Assembly (NCBI RefSeq): GCF_000715505.1 | Contig: NZ_JHEH01000004.1 | Coordinates: 124,001 to 188,000, forward strand | From: Thioclava dalianensis | Lineage (GTDB): Bacteria > Pseudomonadota > Alphaproteobacteria > Rhodobacterales > Rhodobacteraceae | DNA length: 64,000 nt | Direction of reading: 5' to 3' | In this document: positions 1 through 7,858 of the stretch, piece by piece | Layout: the number at the start of each line of letters is the position of its first letter | How positions within the stretch are numbered: position 1 is the stretch's first letter | The notes under the pieces: model-generated | The model's input: only the letters and a program-made list of their open reading frames with translations | Databases searched by the model: none | Told to the model about the DNA's origin: nothing | Made by a program: the position numbers and the translations under genes

Positions 1-2
1 TC

Positions 3-128
3 ACCAAACGGCTGAGCTGCAAGGGCGGGCCTGTTCTGGCTTCGCTCGATATCCGCTTCCCCTCTGGCGCGGCGGATCAGATGCAGGGCTTGCTGGCCGA
101 TATCCCGGACTCGCTTGGCTGCAAGTAA
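3..128 (+). CDS. C-terminal 41 residues of an unknown protein (partial)
   Basis: An open frame runs in from the window edge and stops at TAA 126-128. The visible tail ends in DSLGCK and has two cysteines, one of them next to the C-terminus. Third-position GC matches the genes around it. I recognise no family from this fragment. It reads in the same direction as the cytochrome c peroxidase gene that starts about 60 bases later. Confidence 0.5.
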   Translation, partial: TKRLSCKGGPVLASLDIRFPSGAADQMQGLLADIPDSLGCK

Positions 129-190
129 GACCGACTGGACCTGAGTGTTTCTATCGGGTATTCACACCTCAATCAGTGAGAGGGGCGGGT

Positions 191-1309
191 ATGCGGTTCG
201 TTTTGGCGGCACTTATCGGGTTGGCGGGCTTTGGGTCGGCCAGAGCGCAGGACGCGGCCCCCTATGACAGCCTTGCCGATTGGGGGGCTGCGTTGTTTTT
301 CGACGCGGATCTGTCGGCGGCGCGCACGCAATCTTGCGCGACCTGCCACGATCCCGCGCGCGGCTTTTCCGATCCACGCCCCGGGGCCGTCAGCCTCGGC
401 GATGATGGTGAAAGCCGGGGCGCGCGCAATGCGCCCGCTTTAGGATATGCGAAGTTCGCCCCGCCCTTTCATCGCGATGAGACGGGTGCCTATATCGGTG
501 GCCAGTTCCATGACGGGCGCGCACGGGATCTGGCAGCCCAAGCGATTGGTCCGATGATGAATCCGGTCGAGATGGCCTTGAGCGGCCCGGAGCAGGTGGC
601 CCAGCGGGTGCTTGAGAAGCCGCGCTACCGGGCGAGCCTTGCCGTATTGGGCGGTGCCGATCCCTCTGATCCGGAGGCTGTGGCCGCGCTCACCGCCAAG
701 GCGATTGCCGCTTTTGAATCCGAACCGCAATTTTCCAGCTTCGATTCGAAATATGACCGGTTTTTGCGCGGCGAGGCGGAACTGAGCGATCAGGAGGAAC
801 TGGGACGGCTTTTGTTCTTCTCGCAGCAATTCACCAGCTGCAATGCCTGCCACCAATTGCGCGAAACGCCGGGGGCGGCCAACGAGACTTTCACCAATTA
901 CGCCTATCATAATATTGGCGTGCCCGCGAACCCGGATCTGCTGCGCGCGGGGCAAGCGCCCGATCGCGGGTTGTTGGACAATCCCGAGATCTCCGATCCG
1001 GCGCTCGCGGGGAAGTTCAAGGTTCCGAGCCTGCGAAATGTCGCACTCACCGGGCCTTACATGCATAACGGGGTGTTCTCGGATCTGCGCACGGTTTTGC
1101 TGTTCTATAACAGTTTTAACAGCAACCGCGCCGAGCGGCAGATCAATCCCGAGACCGGGCAGCCCTTTGGCCCGCCCGAGACGCCCGGCACCCTGTCGCG
1201 CGCGGAGTTGGAACGTGGGCCCGCGCTGAACGATCAGCGGATCGCGGCGCTTGAGGCATTTTTACGCAGCCTGACCGATCAGCGCTATGAGGGGTTGCTA
1301 AGCGAGTAA
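191..1309 (+). CDS. Di-haem cytochrome c peroxidase family protein (CcpA/MauG type), exported
   Basis: Predicted periplasmic enzyme that reduces hydrogen peroxide with electrons from cytochrome c, or a MauG-like relative. The 372-residue product has an N-terminal signal peptide ending near SARA-QD and two CxxCH haem c motifs: CATCH at residues 49-53 and CNACH at 217-221. A GPYMHNG segment near the C-terminus is typical of the family. I start at ATG 191, because GAGAGGGG lies about six bases upstream and translation from there opens directly with the signal peptide; a GTG at 176 in frame is less likely. The closest subgroup (CCP or MauG) cannot be decided by eye. It needs the cytochrome c maturation system, which is outside the window. 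Confidence 0.88.
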   Translation: MRFVLAALIGLAGFGSARAQDAAPYDSLADWGAALFFDADLSAARTQSCATCHDPARGFSDPRPGAVSLGDDGESRGARNAPALGYAKFAPPFHRDETGAYIGGQFHDGRARDLAAQAIGPMMNPVEMALSGPEQVAQRVLEKPRYRASLAVLGGADPSDPEAVAALTAKAIAAFESEPQFSSFDSKYDRFLRGEAELSDQEELGRLLFFSQQFTSCNACHQLRETPGAANETFTNYAYHNIGVPANPDLLRAGQAPDRGLLDNPEISDPALAGKFKVPSLRNVALTGPYMHNGVFSDLRTVLLFYNSFNSNRAERQINPETGQPFGPPETPGTLSRAELERGPALNDQRIAALEAFLRSLTDQRYEGLLSE

Positions 1310-1324
1310 TGGCGCTGGGAGGGT

Positions 1325-1387
1325 AGGGGCTCTGCCCCTCTGGCCCTTACGGGCCATTCACCCCGGGATATTTGGGCGAATTCGAAG
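1325..1387 (+). repeat. Rhodobacterales-type intergenic element, divergent copy 1
   Basis: Two small hairpins (AGGGGCTCTGCCCCT at 1325-1339 and TGGCCCTTACGGGCCA at 1341-1356) are followed by CCCCGGGATATTTGGGCGAA. The same plan recurs at 6408-6540, 49307-49355 and 52071-52147. This copy lacks the CAAGAGGAAG tail of the others. It lies between the peroxidase and lolC. Confidence 0.75.
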
Positions 1388-1477
1388 GCGGAAACTGGCG
1401 CAGGCGTGAGCCGGCTAGGGTGGGCGCGCCCTTGACCTTTGCCCGCGCGCAGGCCAGCTTGCGGCGAATTTTGCCGG

Positions 1478-2779
1478 ATGGAGCCCATGGCCGCACGCAC
1501 CGCCCCGTTTTCCCGTTTCGAGTTCATGATTGCCTGGCGTTACCTGCGGGCGCGGCGCGCCGAGGGGGGCGTCTCGGTCATGACATGGATCAGCCTGATC
1601 GGCATCACGCTCGGTGTGGCTGCGCTGATTGCGACCTTGGCCGTGCGCGCGGGCTTCCGGGCCGAGTTCGTCTCGACCATCGTGGGCTCAAACCCGCAGA
1701 TCACTGTCTATACCGCGCCCAGCGAGGTGGTTCCGGGCTCGGGCGTGTTTACGCGCCAGATCCGCGATTACGAGGAACGCACGAAGCGGATCAAGGCGGT
1801 GCCGGGCGTGGTGAGTGCGGCCCCTGCGGTGCGTGGACAGGCGATGGTGAGCTTTGCCGATCGTGCCAATGTGGCGGATGTCTATGGTCTTGCGCTATCG
1901 GATCTCAAGAACATCCCCCGGATCGCGCATTCGAGCGAGGCGCAGGGCAATATCGACAATTTCGACAAGGGGATCGCGATCGGTATCGGCATGGCGCGCG
2001 ATCTCGGCGTGACCGTCGGCGATAAGGTCAAGCTGCTATCGCCCAACGGGGCCAAGACGCCCTTTGGCACAAGCCCGCGGGTGAACGCCTATACGGTCGA
2101 ATATATCTTCTCGGCGGGGCGTTACGATATCGATCAGACCCGGCTCTACATGCCCTTCAAGGAGGCACAGAGCTTTTTCAACCGCGAGGGCGGCGCGGAT
2201 GAGATCGATGTCGATGTCGCCGATCCCGAACATGTCGAGCAATGGGAGACCGCGCTGAGCAATGCCAGCGGTAAGGGCACGCTGTTGTGGACGTGGAAAG
2301 ATGCCTCGGGCAGTTTCCTGCGCGCGCTTGGCATTGAGGACAATGTGATGTTCATCATCCTGTCGATCCTCGTGCTGATTGCCTCGATGAACATCACCTC
2401 GGGGCTGATCATGCTGGTCAAGAACAAGGGCCGCGATATCGGCATCTTGCGCACGATGGGGTTGGGGCAGGGCTCGATCCTGCGGGTCTTCTTCCTCTGC
2501 GGCGCCTTCATCGGCGTGATCGGAACGGCGGCGGGGCTGGCCATCGGGGTGCTGTTTGCGGTCAATATCGACCATGTGATGGAGTTCGTGAACTGGATCA
2601 ATGGCGGCGATGCGTGGGACCCTTCGATCCGGGGCATCTATCATCTGCCCGCGAAATTGCAGCCCTGGGATGTGCTAAAGGCCGTTGGGTTGTCGCTGAC
2701 TTTGTCCTTTGTCGTAACGATCTTTCCGGCGCGCCGGGCGGCCCGCATGAACCCGGTGGAGGCGCTGCGTTATGAGTGA
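1478..2779 (+). CDS. lolC: Lipoprotein-releasing ABC transporter permease LolC/LolE family
   Basis: Inner-membrane permease of the Lol system, which extracts outer-membrane lipoproteins and passes them to LolA. The 433-residue protein has the FtsX/MacB-type layout: one transmembrane segment near residues 25-50, a periplasmic domain of roughly 220 residues, then three C-terminal transmembrane segments. RDIGILRTMG, typical of LolC/E, lies just after the second segment. The start is uncertain: ATG 1478 and ATG 1487 are both possible, and neither has a well-spaced Shine-Dalgarno. It overlaps lolD by eight bases, so the two are co-transcribed. Only one permease gene is present, so the complex may be a homodimer or the partner may lie elsewhere. 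Confidence 0.9.
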   Translation: MEPMAARTAPFSRFEFMIAWRYLRARRAEGGVSVMTWISLIGITLGVAALIATLAVRAGFRAEFVSTIVGSNPQITVYTAPSEVVPGSGVFTRQIRDYEERTKRIKAVPGVVSAAPAVRGQAMVSFADRANVADVYGLALSDLKNIPRIAHSSEAQGNIDNFDKGIAIGIGMARDLGVTVGDKVKLLSPNGAKTPFGTSPRVNAYTVEYIFSAGRYDIDQTRLYMPFKEAQSFFNREGGADEIDVDVADPEHVEQWETALSNASGKGTLLWTWKDASGSFLRALGIEDNVMFIILSILVLIASMNITSGLIMLVKNKGRDIGILRTMGLGQGSILRVFFLCGAFIGVIGTAAGLAIGVLFAVNIDHVMEFVNWINGGDAWDPSIRGIYHLPAKLQPWDVLKAVGLSLTLSFVVTIFPARRAARMNPVEALRYE

Positions 2780-3452
2780 TGTCTTGGTCCTGAGCGCGCT
2801 GGAAAAGCGCTACAATCGCGGCAAGCCCAACGAGATCGTCGTGCTGCAGAACCTCTCGCTGCGCATTCCCAAGGGGCAGGTGACGGCGCTGGTCGCACCC
2901 TCGGGGGCGGGCAAATCGACGCTTTTGCATATCGCGGGGCTGCTTGATACGCCCGATAGCGGCACGGTCGAGCTTGAGGGCACGGATCTGAGCGGTGCGC
3001 GCGATGGGGTGCGCACGGCGGCGCGGCGCGAGAAGCTGGGCTTTGTCTATCAGTTTCACCACCTGCTCCCGGAGTTCTCCGCTACCGAGAATATCGTGCT
3101 GCCGCAGCTTGCCAATGGCGTGGCGCGCAAGGCGGCTGAGGCGCGTGCGGCGGATCTTTTGGGGCGTGTCGGGTTGACCTCGCGCGCCGCACACAGACCC
3201 TCGGCTCTGTCGGGGGGCGAGCAGCAGCGCGTCGCTTTCTGCCGCGCACTGGCCAATGGGCCGAGCCTGCTTTTGGCCGATGAGCCCACCGGCAATCTTG
3301 ATCCGACGACTTCGGATACGGTGTTCGACGTGTTGATGGAGCTGGTGCGCGAGACGGGCCTTTCGGCGCTGATCGCGACGCATAATCTGGCGCTGGCTGC
3401 CAAGATGGATCGGGTTTTGCGCCTTGATGCGGGCGGTTTGACGGAGGAGTAA
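2772..3452 (+). CDS. lolD: Lipoprotein-releasing system ATP-binding protein LolD
   Basis: ATPase that powers lipoprotein release with LolC. The 226-residue protein has a complete ABC nucleotide-binding domain: Walker A APSGAGKST at residues 42-50, a Q-loop in VYQFHHLLPEF, signature LSGGEQQRVA, Walker B LLLADEPTGNLD and a switch histidine in IATHN. The YQFHHLLPEF stretch and the NLDP ending are characteristic of LolD rather than of other MacB-type ATPases. It starts inside the last codons of lolC (eight-base overlap), which implies translational coupling. An ArsC-like gene follows after three bases. Confidence 0.93.
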   Translation: MSDVLVLSALEKRYNRGKPNEIVVLQNLSLRIPKGQVTALVAPSGAGKSTLLHIAGLLDTPDSGTVELEGTDLSGARDGVRTAARREKLGFVYQFHHLLPEFSATENIVLPQLANGVARKAAEARAADLLGRVGLTSRAAHRPSALSGGEQQRVAFCRALANGPSLLLADEPTGNLDPTTSDTVFDVLMELVRETGLSALIATHNLALAAKMDRVLRLDAGGLTEE

Positions 3453-3455
3453 GCG

Positions 3456-3779
3456 ATGATCGTCTATGGGATTTCGACCTGCGACACGGTGCGCAAGGCG
3501 CGCCGCGCCCTCGAAGAGGCGGGGCGCGAGGTCACGTTTCGCGACGTGCGGGCCGAGCCGCTGAGTGCGGCAGAGGTCTCGGAATTCGAGGCGGCGTTTG
3601 GCGAGAAGATCGTCAACCGCGCCTCCACGACTTGGCGCAAGCTGACAGATGAGACGCGCGCAATGCCGGTGGCCGAGCTGCTTCAAGAGCACCCGGCTTT
3701 GATGAAGCGCCCTGTGATCCGCGAGGGCGCGCAGCTGACACTGGGCTGGGGCAAGGATGTGCAGGCGCAGTGGCTGTGA
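3456..3779 (+). CDS. ArsC/Spx-family thioredoxin-fold protein (YffB type)
   Basis: Small protein of 107 residues with the ArsC/Spx fold. It has a single N-terminal cysteine in STCDTVRKARRAL (Cys9), the FRDVRAEP segment, and the conserved MKRPVI motif near residue 85 that supplies the proline next to the active site. The two-cysteine CxxC of Spx is absent, which favours the glutathione-type ArsC/YffB subgroup. True arsenate reductase activity is doubtful because no ars genes are nearby. It follows lolD by three bases and probably shares its transcript. A bidirectional hairpin lies just downstream. Confidence 0.75.
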   Translation: MIVYGISTCDTVRKARRALEEAGREVTFRDVRAEPLSAAEVSEFEAAFGEKIVNRASTTWRKLTDETRAMPVAELLQEHPALMKRPVIREGAQLTLGWGKDVQAQWL

Positions 3780-3830
3780 GCGGTCGCGCGCTTTGAGCGG
3801 CGATCCGGCCGAGGCTTTGCGCCAATGCAA

Positions 3831-3859
3831 ACGGCCTGCGCATCATCTGCGCAGGCCGT
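3831..3859. terminator. Bidirectional hairpin between convergent genes
   Basis: A perfect 12-bp stem (ACGGCCTGCGCA at 3831-3842 with its complement at 3848-3859) has a five-base loop, TCATC. It separates the ArsC-like gene from the converging cold shock gene. There is a short run of three T only on the minus side, so termination of the cold shock transcript is the better-supported direction. Confidence 0.6.
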
Positions 3860-3881
3860 CGCTGTTAGCTGATCATTGAGA

Positions 3882-4088
3882 TCAGAGCAGCTTGAGATCT
3901 GAGGCCGACTCGCGGCCATCACGGCCCGACTGAAGCTCGTATTCGATCTTTTGATTGTCATCGAGACCGCGCAGCCCTGCACGCTCGACCGCCGAAATAT
4001 GCACGAAAATATCTTTGCCGCCATCATCGGGCGCGATAAATCCGTAGCCTTTGGTGGAATTGAACCATTTCACGGTGCCAGTGGCCAT
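3882..4088 (-). CDS. Cold shock protein, CspA family
   Basis: A 68-residue single cold shock domain that binds single-stranded nucleic acid and acts as an RNA chaperone. It opens MATGTVKWFNSTKGYGFI, which contains RNP1 (KGYGFI), and RNP2 is IFVHISA. Length is typical. A strong Shine-Dalgarno, GAAGGAGA, lies about nine bases before the ATG. The 225 bases between the upstream thrS stop and this start are long enough for the structured 5' leader common in csp genes, but I could not identify a promoter by eye. Which cold shock paralogue this is cannot be told from sequence alone. Confidence 0.93.
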   Translation of the reverse strand: MATGTVKWFNSTKGYGFIAPDDGGKDIFVHISAVERAGLRGLDDNQKIEYELQSGRDGRESASDLKLL

Positions 4089-4313
4089 TCCCGTCTTCTC
4101 CTTCGTAACTACCCGACGCGAGATTGCGCCGGGGCCGTGCAGCCAGTGTCTTTCGGGTCGTCCGGCTGCCTTGTGAGAGCACGGGGTAGAAAGTCAGCGA
4201 TACACGCGTAATCAAGTCTGGCGGAGATTTGCAAAAATGCAATGACATTCCGTGAGGAGGCTAACCCCCTCACAGATCTATGAAAAATTCCGAAGCCCGA
4301 GATGTCGCGGCAA

Positions 4314-6263
4314 TTATCCGCGCAAGTCGGGGGGCGTCGATTCGGTGCGCAACTCAGCGATAATTTCGTCAATTCCCACACTCGTGGTGCGGTTCTCGCC
4401 GAGACGCCGCACCGAGACCGTGCGCTCCTCGACCTCACGCGCGCCGATCGCGAAGATATAGGGCACCTTGCCGAGGCTATGCTCGCGGACCTTGTAGTTG
4501 ATCTTCTCGTTGCGGATATCGGCTTCGGCCCGGATCCCGGCTGCGGTCAGCTTGGCCACCACTTCGCGCACATAGTCATCGGCCTCTGAGACGATGGAGG
4601 CCACTACGACCTGACGCGGTGCGATCCAAAGCGGCAGTTTGCCCGCGAAGTTTTCGATCAACATGCCGATGAAGCGCTCAAAGCTGCCAACCACGGCGCG
4701 GTGCAGCATGATGGGGCGGTGGCGGTTGCCATCCGAGCCGACATAATCCGCATCCAGTCGCTCGGGCAGGTTCGGGTCGACCTGCAGCGTGCCACATTGC
4801 CAGTCGCGACCGATGGCGTCGGTGAGGACGAATTCCAGCTTCGGACCATAGAAGGCGCCTTCGCCCTCGTTGATGGTGAAATCATAGCCCGCCGCGCGGC
4901 AAGCATTGCCAAGCGCCGCTTCGGTCCGGTCCCAGCTCTCTTCAGAGCCGATGCGCTTTTCGGGCCGGGTCGAGAGTTTCACGCGCCAGTCGTGGAAGCC
5001 CAGATCGGTATAGATCCCCGCGAGGAATTCGATGAATTTCTTCGTCTCGGATTCGATCTGGTCCTCGGTGCAGAAGATATGCGCATCGTCTTGCGTGAAG
5101 CCGCGCACCCGCATGATGCCGTGCAAAGCGCCCGAGGGCTCATAGCGCGAGCACGAGCCGAACTCGGCCATGCGCAGGGGCAGGTCGCGATAGCTTTTCA
5201 CACCTTGGTTGAAGATCTGCACGTGACACGGGCAGTTCATCGGCTTGAGCGCGTTGACGGTCTTTTCGCGGGCATGATCCTCGTCCACTTCGACGATGAA
5301 CATATGCTCTTGATAGTTCTCCCAGTGGCCCGAGGCCTCCCAGAGCTTGCGGTTCACGACTTGCGGGGTGTTCACCTCGACATAGCCGTCCGCGCGCTGC
5401 TTGCGGCGCATATAGTCCTGCAGCTCGGTATAGATCGTCCAGCCGTTGGGATGCCAGAAGACCTGACCCGGAGCCTCTTCTTGCATGTGGAAGAGATCCA
5501 TCTCGCGGCCCAGCTTGCGGTGGTCGCGCTTGGCGGCCTCCTCAAGCATGGTCATATGAGCGTTGAGATCCCTCTTCGACTTGAAGGCCACGCCATAGAT
5601 CCGCTGCAGCATCGGGCGTGTGGAATCGCCCAGCCAATAGGCGCCCGCGACATGGGTCAGCTTGAACGCATCCGCCGGAACCTGACCGGTATGCTGCAAA
5701 TGCGGGCCCCGGCAGAGATCCTGCCAATCGCCATGCCAATACATCCGCAGATCCTCGCCCGCGGGGATGCGGTTGATCAGCTCGATCTTATAGGGCTCGT
5801 TATTGGCCTCGTAATATTTGACCGCATCCTCGCGCGCCCAGACTTCGGTTTTCACCGGATCGCGGGCATTGATGATCTCGCGCATTTTCGCCTCGATAGC
5901 GCCCAGATCTTCGGGGGTGAAGGGCTCTGCGCGGTCGAAATCGTAAAACCAGCCGTGATCGCGCACCGGACCGATGGTGACCTTCACGTCGGGCCAGATC
6001 TCCTGCACGGCGCGCGCCATGATATGCGCGAGGTCGTGGCGGATCAGCTCCAGCGCGGGGGCGTCATCTTGCAGCGTGTTGATTGCGATCTTCGCATCTT
6101 GCGTGATCGGCCATTGCAGATCCCAATGCGCGCCGTCGAGCGTGGCCGAAATGGCCTTTTTTGCAAGCGAGGGGGCAATGGAGGCTGCGACCTCGGCTGC
6201 GCTCACGCCAGCCTCATAGCTGCGCGCATTGCCATCGGGAAAGGTGAGGGAGATCTGGGACAT
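4314..6263 (-). CDS. thrS: Threonyl-tRNA synthetase
   Basis: Class II synthetase that charges tRNA-Thr and edits mischarged serine. The 649-residue protein carries an N-terminal TGS domain, the editing domain, the catalytic core and the anticodon-binding domain. Visible landmarks are MNCPCH (first zinc cysteine), motif 2 in [18 protein letters not shown], and motif 3 in [14 protein letters not shown] chose ATG 6263 (MSQISLTF) because GAGGAGG precedes it at the right distance; an in-frame codon ten residues upstream has no such site and would add a peptide unlike the family. The gene is monocistronic by appearance, with a repeat-rich gap upstream. Confidence 0.97.
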   Translation of the reverse strand: MSQISLTFPDGNARSYEAGVSAAEVAASIAPSLAKKAISATLDGAHWDLQWPITQDAKIAINTLQDDAPALELIRHDLAHIMARAVQEIWPDVKVTIGPVRDHGWFYDFDRAEPFTPEDLGAIEAKMREIINARDPVKTEVWAREDAVKYYEANNEPYKIELINRIPAGEDLRMYWHGDWQDLCRGPHLQHTGQVPADAFKLTHVAGAYWLGDSTRPMLQRIYGVAFKSKRDLNAHMTMLEEAAKRDHRKLGREMDLFHMQEEAPGQVFWHPNGWTIYTELQDYMRRKQRADGYVEVNTPQVVNRKLWEASGHWENYQEHMFIVEVDEDHAREKTVNALKPMNCPCHVQIFNQGVKSYRDLPLRMAEFGSCSRYEPSGALHGIMRVRGFTQDDAHIFCTEDQIESETKKFIEFLAGIYTDLGFHDWRVKLSTRPEKRIGSEESWDRTEAALGNACRAAGYDFTINEGEGAFYGPKLEFVLTDAIGRDWQCGTLQVDPNLPERLDADYVGSDGNRHRPIMLHRAVVGSFERFIGMLIENFAGKLPLWIAPRQVVVASIVSEADDYVREVVAKLTAAGIRAEADIRNEKINYKVREHSLGKVPYIFAIGAREVEERTVSVRRLGENRTTSVGIDEIIAELRTESTPPDLRG

Positions 6264-6407
6264 GGTCGTCCTCCTCGTCGATTTGGCGCCCACGGAACGC
6301 CCGGTTGCGGGAAATATGTGGAGGCGTTTTGCGATGTGGGAGGGCGGCTGTCAATGGGGCGCGCTGCGGCATGCGTTGCCAGTGACTGACAATGACCGGA
6401 GAAGAGA

Positions 6408-6466
6408 GGGGCTCTGCCCCCGTCCTTTGATGAGCACTCCCCCGGGATATTTTGATCAAGAGGAAG
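6408..6466 (+). repeat. Rhodobacterales-type intergenic element, copy 2
   Basis: GGGGCTCTGCCCC (6408-6420) is followed by the core CCCCCGGGATATTTT at 6439-6453 and the tail CAAGAGGAAG at 6457-6466. It lies between the phaR stop and the thrS start and forms an inverted pair with the next copy. The whole gap 6264-6555 is filled mainly by these two copies. Confidence 0.85.
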
Positions 6467-6475
6467 CGGCGATCT

Positions 6476-6540
6476 CTTCCTCTTGCCCCTAAATATCCCG
6501 GGGGTGAACTCGGCGCGGCCGAAGAGGGGGCAGCGCCCCT
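6476..6540 (-). repeat. Rhodobacterales-type intergenic element, copy 3 (inverted)
   Basis: This is a reverse-complement copy of the same element: the tail CTTCCTCTTG at 6476-6485, core AAATATCCCGGGGG at 6491-6504, and the GC hairpin GGGGGCAGCGCCCC at 6526-6539. With the copy at 6408-6466 it forms a large inverted repeat whose GAGGAAG ends face each other across about nine bases. Confidence 0.85.
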
Positions 6541-6555
6541 TTTTGGCGCGAGACG

Positions 6556-7107
6556 TTACATCTTGTTGAGCTTGGTCTGCAATTCGGCGAGTTGCTTCTT
6601 GATCGCGTCCAGCTCGTCGCGCCCGTCGCCGCTCTCTTCCGGGGCAGGGCCGCTTGAGCCCATCGGGGCCCAGCCCTTCATCATGTTTTGCAAGAAGGCC
6701 TGTTGCTGCGCTTGCAAGGCCTCGAAGCCGGGCATCGACGACATCGGGGTGGGGATCTTGTTCATGTTGTCGAGCAAATGCGAATGCCCTTCGCGCAACA
6801 TCTCGAAGGAGGCGGCGAGAAATTGCGGCACCACCGATTGCGCGGCCCCGGTATAGGAGCGCACCAGATCAGTCAGAACATCGACCGGCAGCACGCTTTC
6901 GCCCCGGCTTTCATGTTCCGCTACGATCTGCAGCAAATATTGCCGGGTCAGATCGTCGCCGGATTTCAGATCGATGATCTGAACTTCGCGCCCTTCGCGA
7001 ATGAATTTCGCGATATCCTCGAGTGTCACGTAGTCGCTTGTCTCGGTGTTATACAGGCGGCGGCTGGCATAGCGCTTGATCAAAAGCGGCTTGGCGTCTT
7101 CTGCCAT
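6556..7107 (-). CDS. phaR: Polyhydroxyalkanoate synthesis repressor PhaR
   Basis: DNA-binding regulator that senses PHB and represses phasin and its own gene. The 183-residue protein begins with the conserved KRYASRRLYNTETSDYVTL block of the PHB/PHA accumulation regulator DNA-binding domain (residues 9-27). The accumulation regulator domain follows with LPVDVLTDLVRSY. The C-terminal 60 residues are rich in Gln, Gly and Glu and may form a coiled coil. The ATG is preceded by GGGGAGGAT. It lies downstream of phaP in the same direction with a terminator between them. A TGC-rich stretch (7131-7142) sits before the start and could be an autoregulatory site. Confidence 0.95.
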   Translation of the reverse strand: MAEDAKPLLIKRYASRRLYNTETSDYVTLEDIAKFIREGREVQIIDLKSGDDLTRQYLLQIVAEHESRGESVLPVDVLTDLVRSYTGAAQSVVPQFLAASFEMLREGHSHLLDNMNKIPTPMSSMPGFEALQAQQQAFLQNMMKGWAPMGSSGPAPEESGDGRDELDAIKKQLAELQTKLNKM

Positions 7108-7188
7108 GATATCCTCCCCAAAGTCTTTTTTGCAGTGCAGCGATTGTTAGACGCAGACCGCACAAAAGCAACCATAGAAAATATATGC

Positions 7189-7215
7189 AAAAAGGGCGGG
7201 CCCGAAGGCCCGCCC
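7189..7215 (-). terminator. Intrinsic terminator of phaP
   Basis: On the minus strand a perfect 9-bp GC stem (GGGCGGGCC, 7207-7215 with 7194-7202) with a TTCG tetraloop is followed directly by TTTTT (7189-7193). This is a textbook rho-independent terminator about 50 bases after the phaP stop. Confidence 0.92.
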
Positions 7216-7221
7216 AGATAT

Positions 7222-7258
7222 CCGTCACCCGGCAGGGAGGACGTCGCCGGGGTGACGG
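7222..7258 (-). other. Second hairpin in the phaP 3' region
   Basis: CCGTCACCCGGC at 7222-7233 pairs with GCCGGGGTGACGG ending at 7258, with one bulged G. It lies between the phaP stop and the terminator and could stabilise the abundant phasin mRNA. No T-run follows it, so it is not itself a convincing terminator. Confidence 0.6.
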
Positions 7259-7264
7259 GAGGAA

Positions 7265-7714
7265 TTACTTCGCAGCAGCGGTCGCTTTTTTGGCCGCAGC
7301 GCCCATCTCGTTGGTCGCTTTGGACATCGTGGCGGTCGCTTCATCCGACATGTCTTTGCCAGCAGCCATCATCAGCTCGACCGTGTCCATTTGGACTTTT
7401 TTCGCGATTTCAGCGAAAGCGGCGATGTTTTCAGCAGCCATTTCAGCCGAAGCCGAGGCGAAGTCGCTCATCGCTTTGGCGTAGTCAGCGGGCTCTTCTT
7501 TCGTCGTGGTCAGCGTCGAGACTTTCGAGAGGGTCTCTTTGGTCCACTTGGTCGAGAGCTCGGTCGACTGCTCGGCTGCGGTCAGCGCGACTTTCGACAT
7601 CTTCTCGCCCAGAGCCGCTTGCGATTTGAAAGCGTCTTGGAATTTCGAGCTGTCGATCGGGAAGGACGACATCATATCTTGCATGATTTTGCTGTAGTCT
7701 TGGGTCTTAGCCAT
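7265..7714 (-). CDS. phaP: Phasin PhaP (PHB granule-associated protein)
   Basis: Small amphipathic protein that coats polyhydroxybutyrate granules. The 149-residue product is predicted to be mostly alpha-helical, without cysteine, and rich in Ala, Lys, Met and Glu. It opens MAKTQDYSKIMQDMM and ends in an Ala/Lys-rich tail (AAKKATAAAK), as expected for the phasin_2 family of alphaproteobacteria. It is flanked by phaC upstream and phaR downstream, which confirms the assignment. Expression is probably strong and regulated: a near-consensus promoter with PhaR-like sites lies about 70-120 bases upstream, and a strong terminator follows. Confidence 0.93.
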   Translation of the reverse strand: MAKTQDYSKIMQDMMSSFPIDSSKFQDAFKSQAALGEKMSKVALTAAEQSTELSTKWTKETLSKVSTLTTTKEEPADYAKAMSDFASASAEMAAENIAAFAEIAKKVQMDTVELMMAAGKDMSDEATATMSKATNEMGAAAKKATAAAK

Positions 7715-7782
7715 GGGTCTTGCTCCATCGGTTGGGGCCCGTTGAGTTGGAACATTGGCGGGGCCCGTTTCGTTACGTCATC

Positions 7783-7811
7783 TATATACATGCTGCGGTG
7801 CGGCATTTCAA
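7783..7811 (-). promoter_or_regulatory. phaP promoter with a PhaR-like site in its spacer
   Basis: Read on the minus strand, TTGAAA (7806-7811) and TATATA (7783-7788) are separated by exactly 17 bases, a good sigma-70 type promoter about 70 bases before the phaP start. The spacer holds CTGC-N3-GCGG (7793-7803 in plus orientation), one mismatch from the reported PhaR motif CTGC-N3/4-GCAG. Occupancy by PhaR would block polymerase. Confidence 0.72.
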
Positions 7812-7822
7812 GGGGGTATTCG

Positions 7823-7833
7823 CTGCAACGCAG
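7823..7833. promoter_or_regulatory. Candidate PhaR operator CTGCAACGCAG
   Basis: CTGC at 7823-7826 and GCAG at 7830-7833, three bases apart, match exactly the TGC-rich motif reported for PhaR in Paracoccus. The site lies 12 bases upstream of the phaP -35 box and about 26 bases downstream of the phaC stop. Confidence 0.65.
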
Positions 7834-7858
7834 AGATTTGCACGCATGACGCGAGTGC

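Noticed and set aside
1439-1477. TTG 1439 as the start of lolC
   Set aside because: No ribosome site is present and the added 13 residues are not typical of the family; a start at 1478 or 1487 is preferred.
2598-3830. A 410-codon minus-strand frame across lolC, lolD and the ArsC-like gene
   Set aside because: It spans three real genes on the other strand; composition is that of antisense GC-rich sequence. The same applies to long frames opposite phaC, paoC, accC and the start of hyuC.
4701-6389. A 562-codon open frame on the plus strand, opposite thrS
   Set aside because: It is an antisense shadow of thrS caused by high GC at the third codon position; the translation is Arg/Ala/Leu-rich with no family features and no ribosome site.
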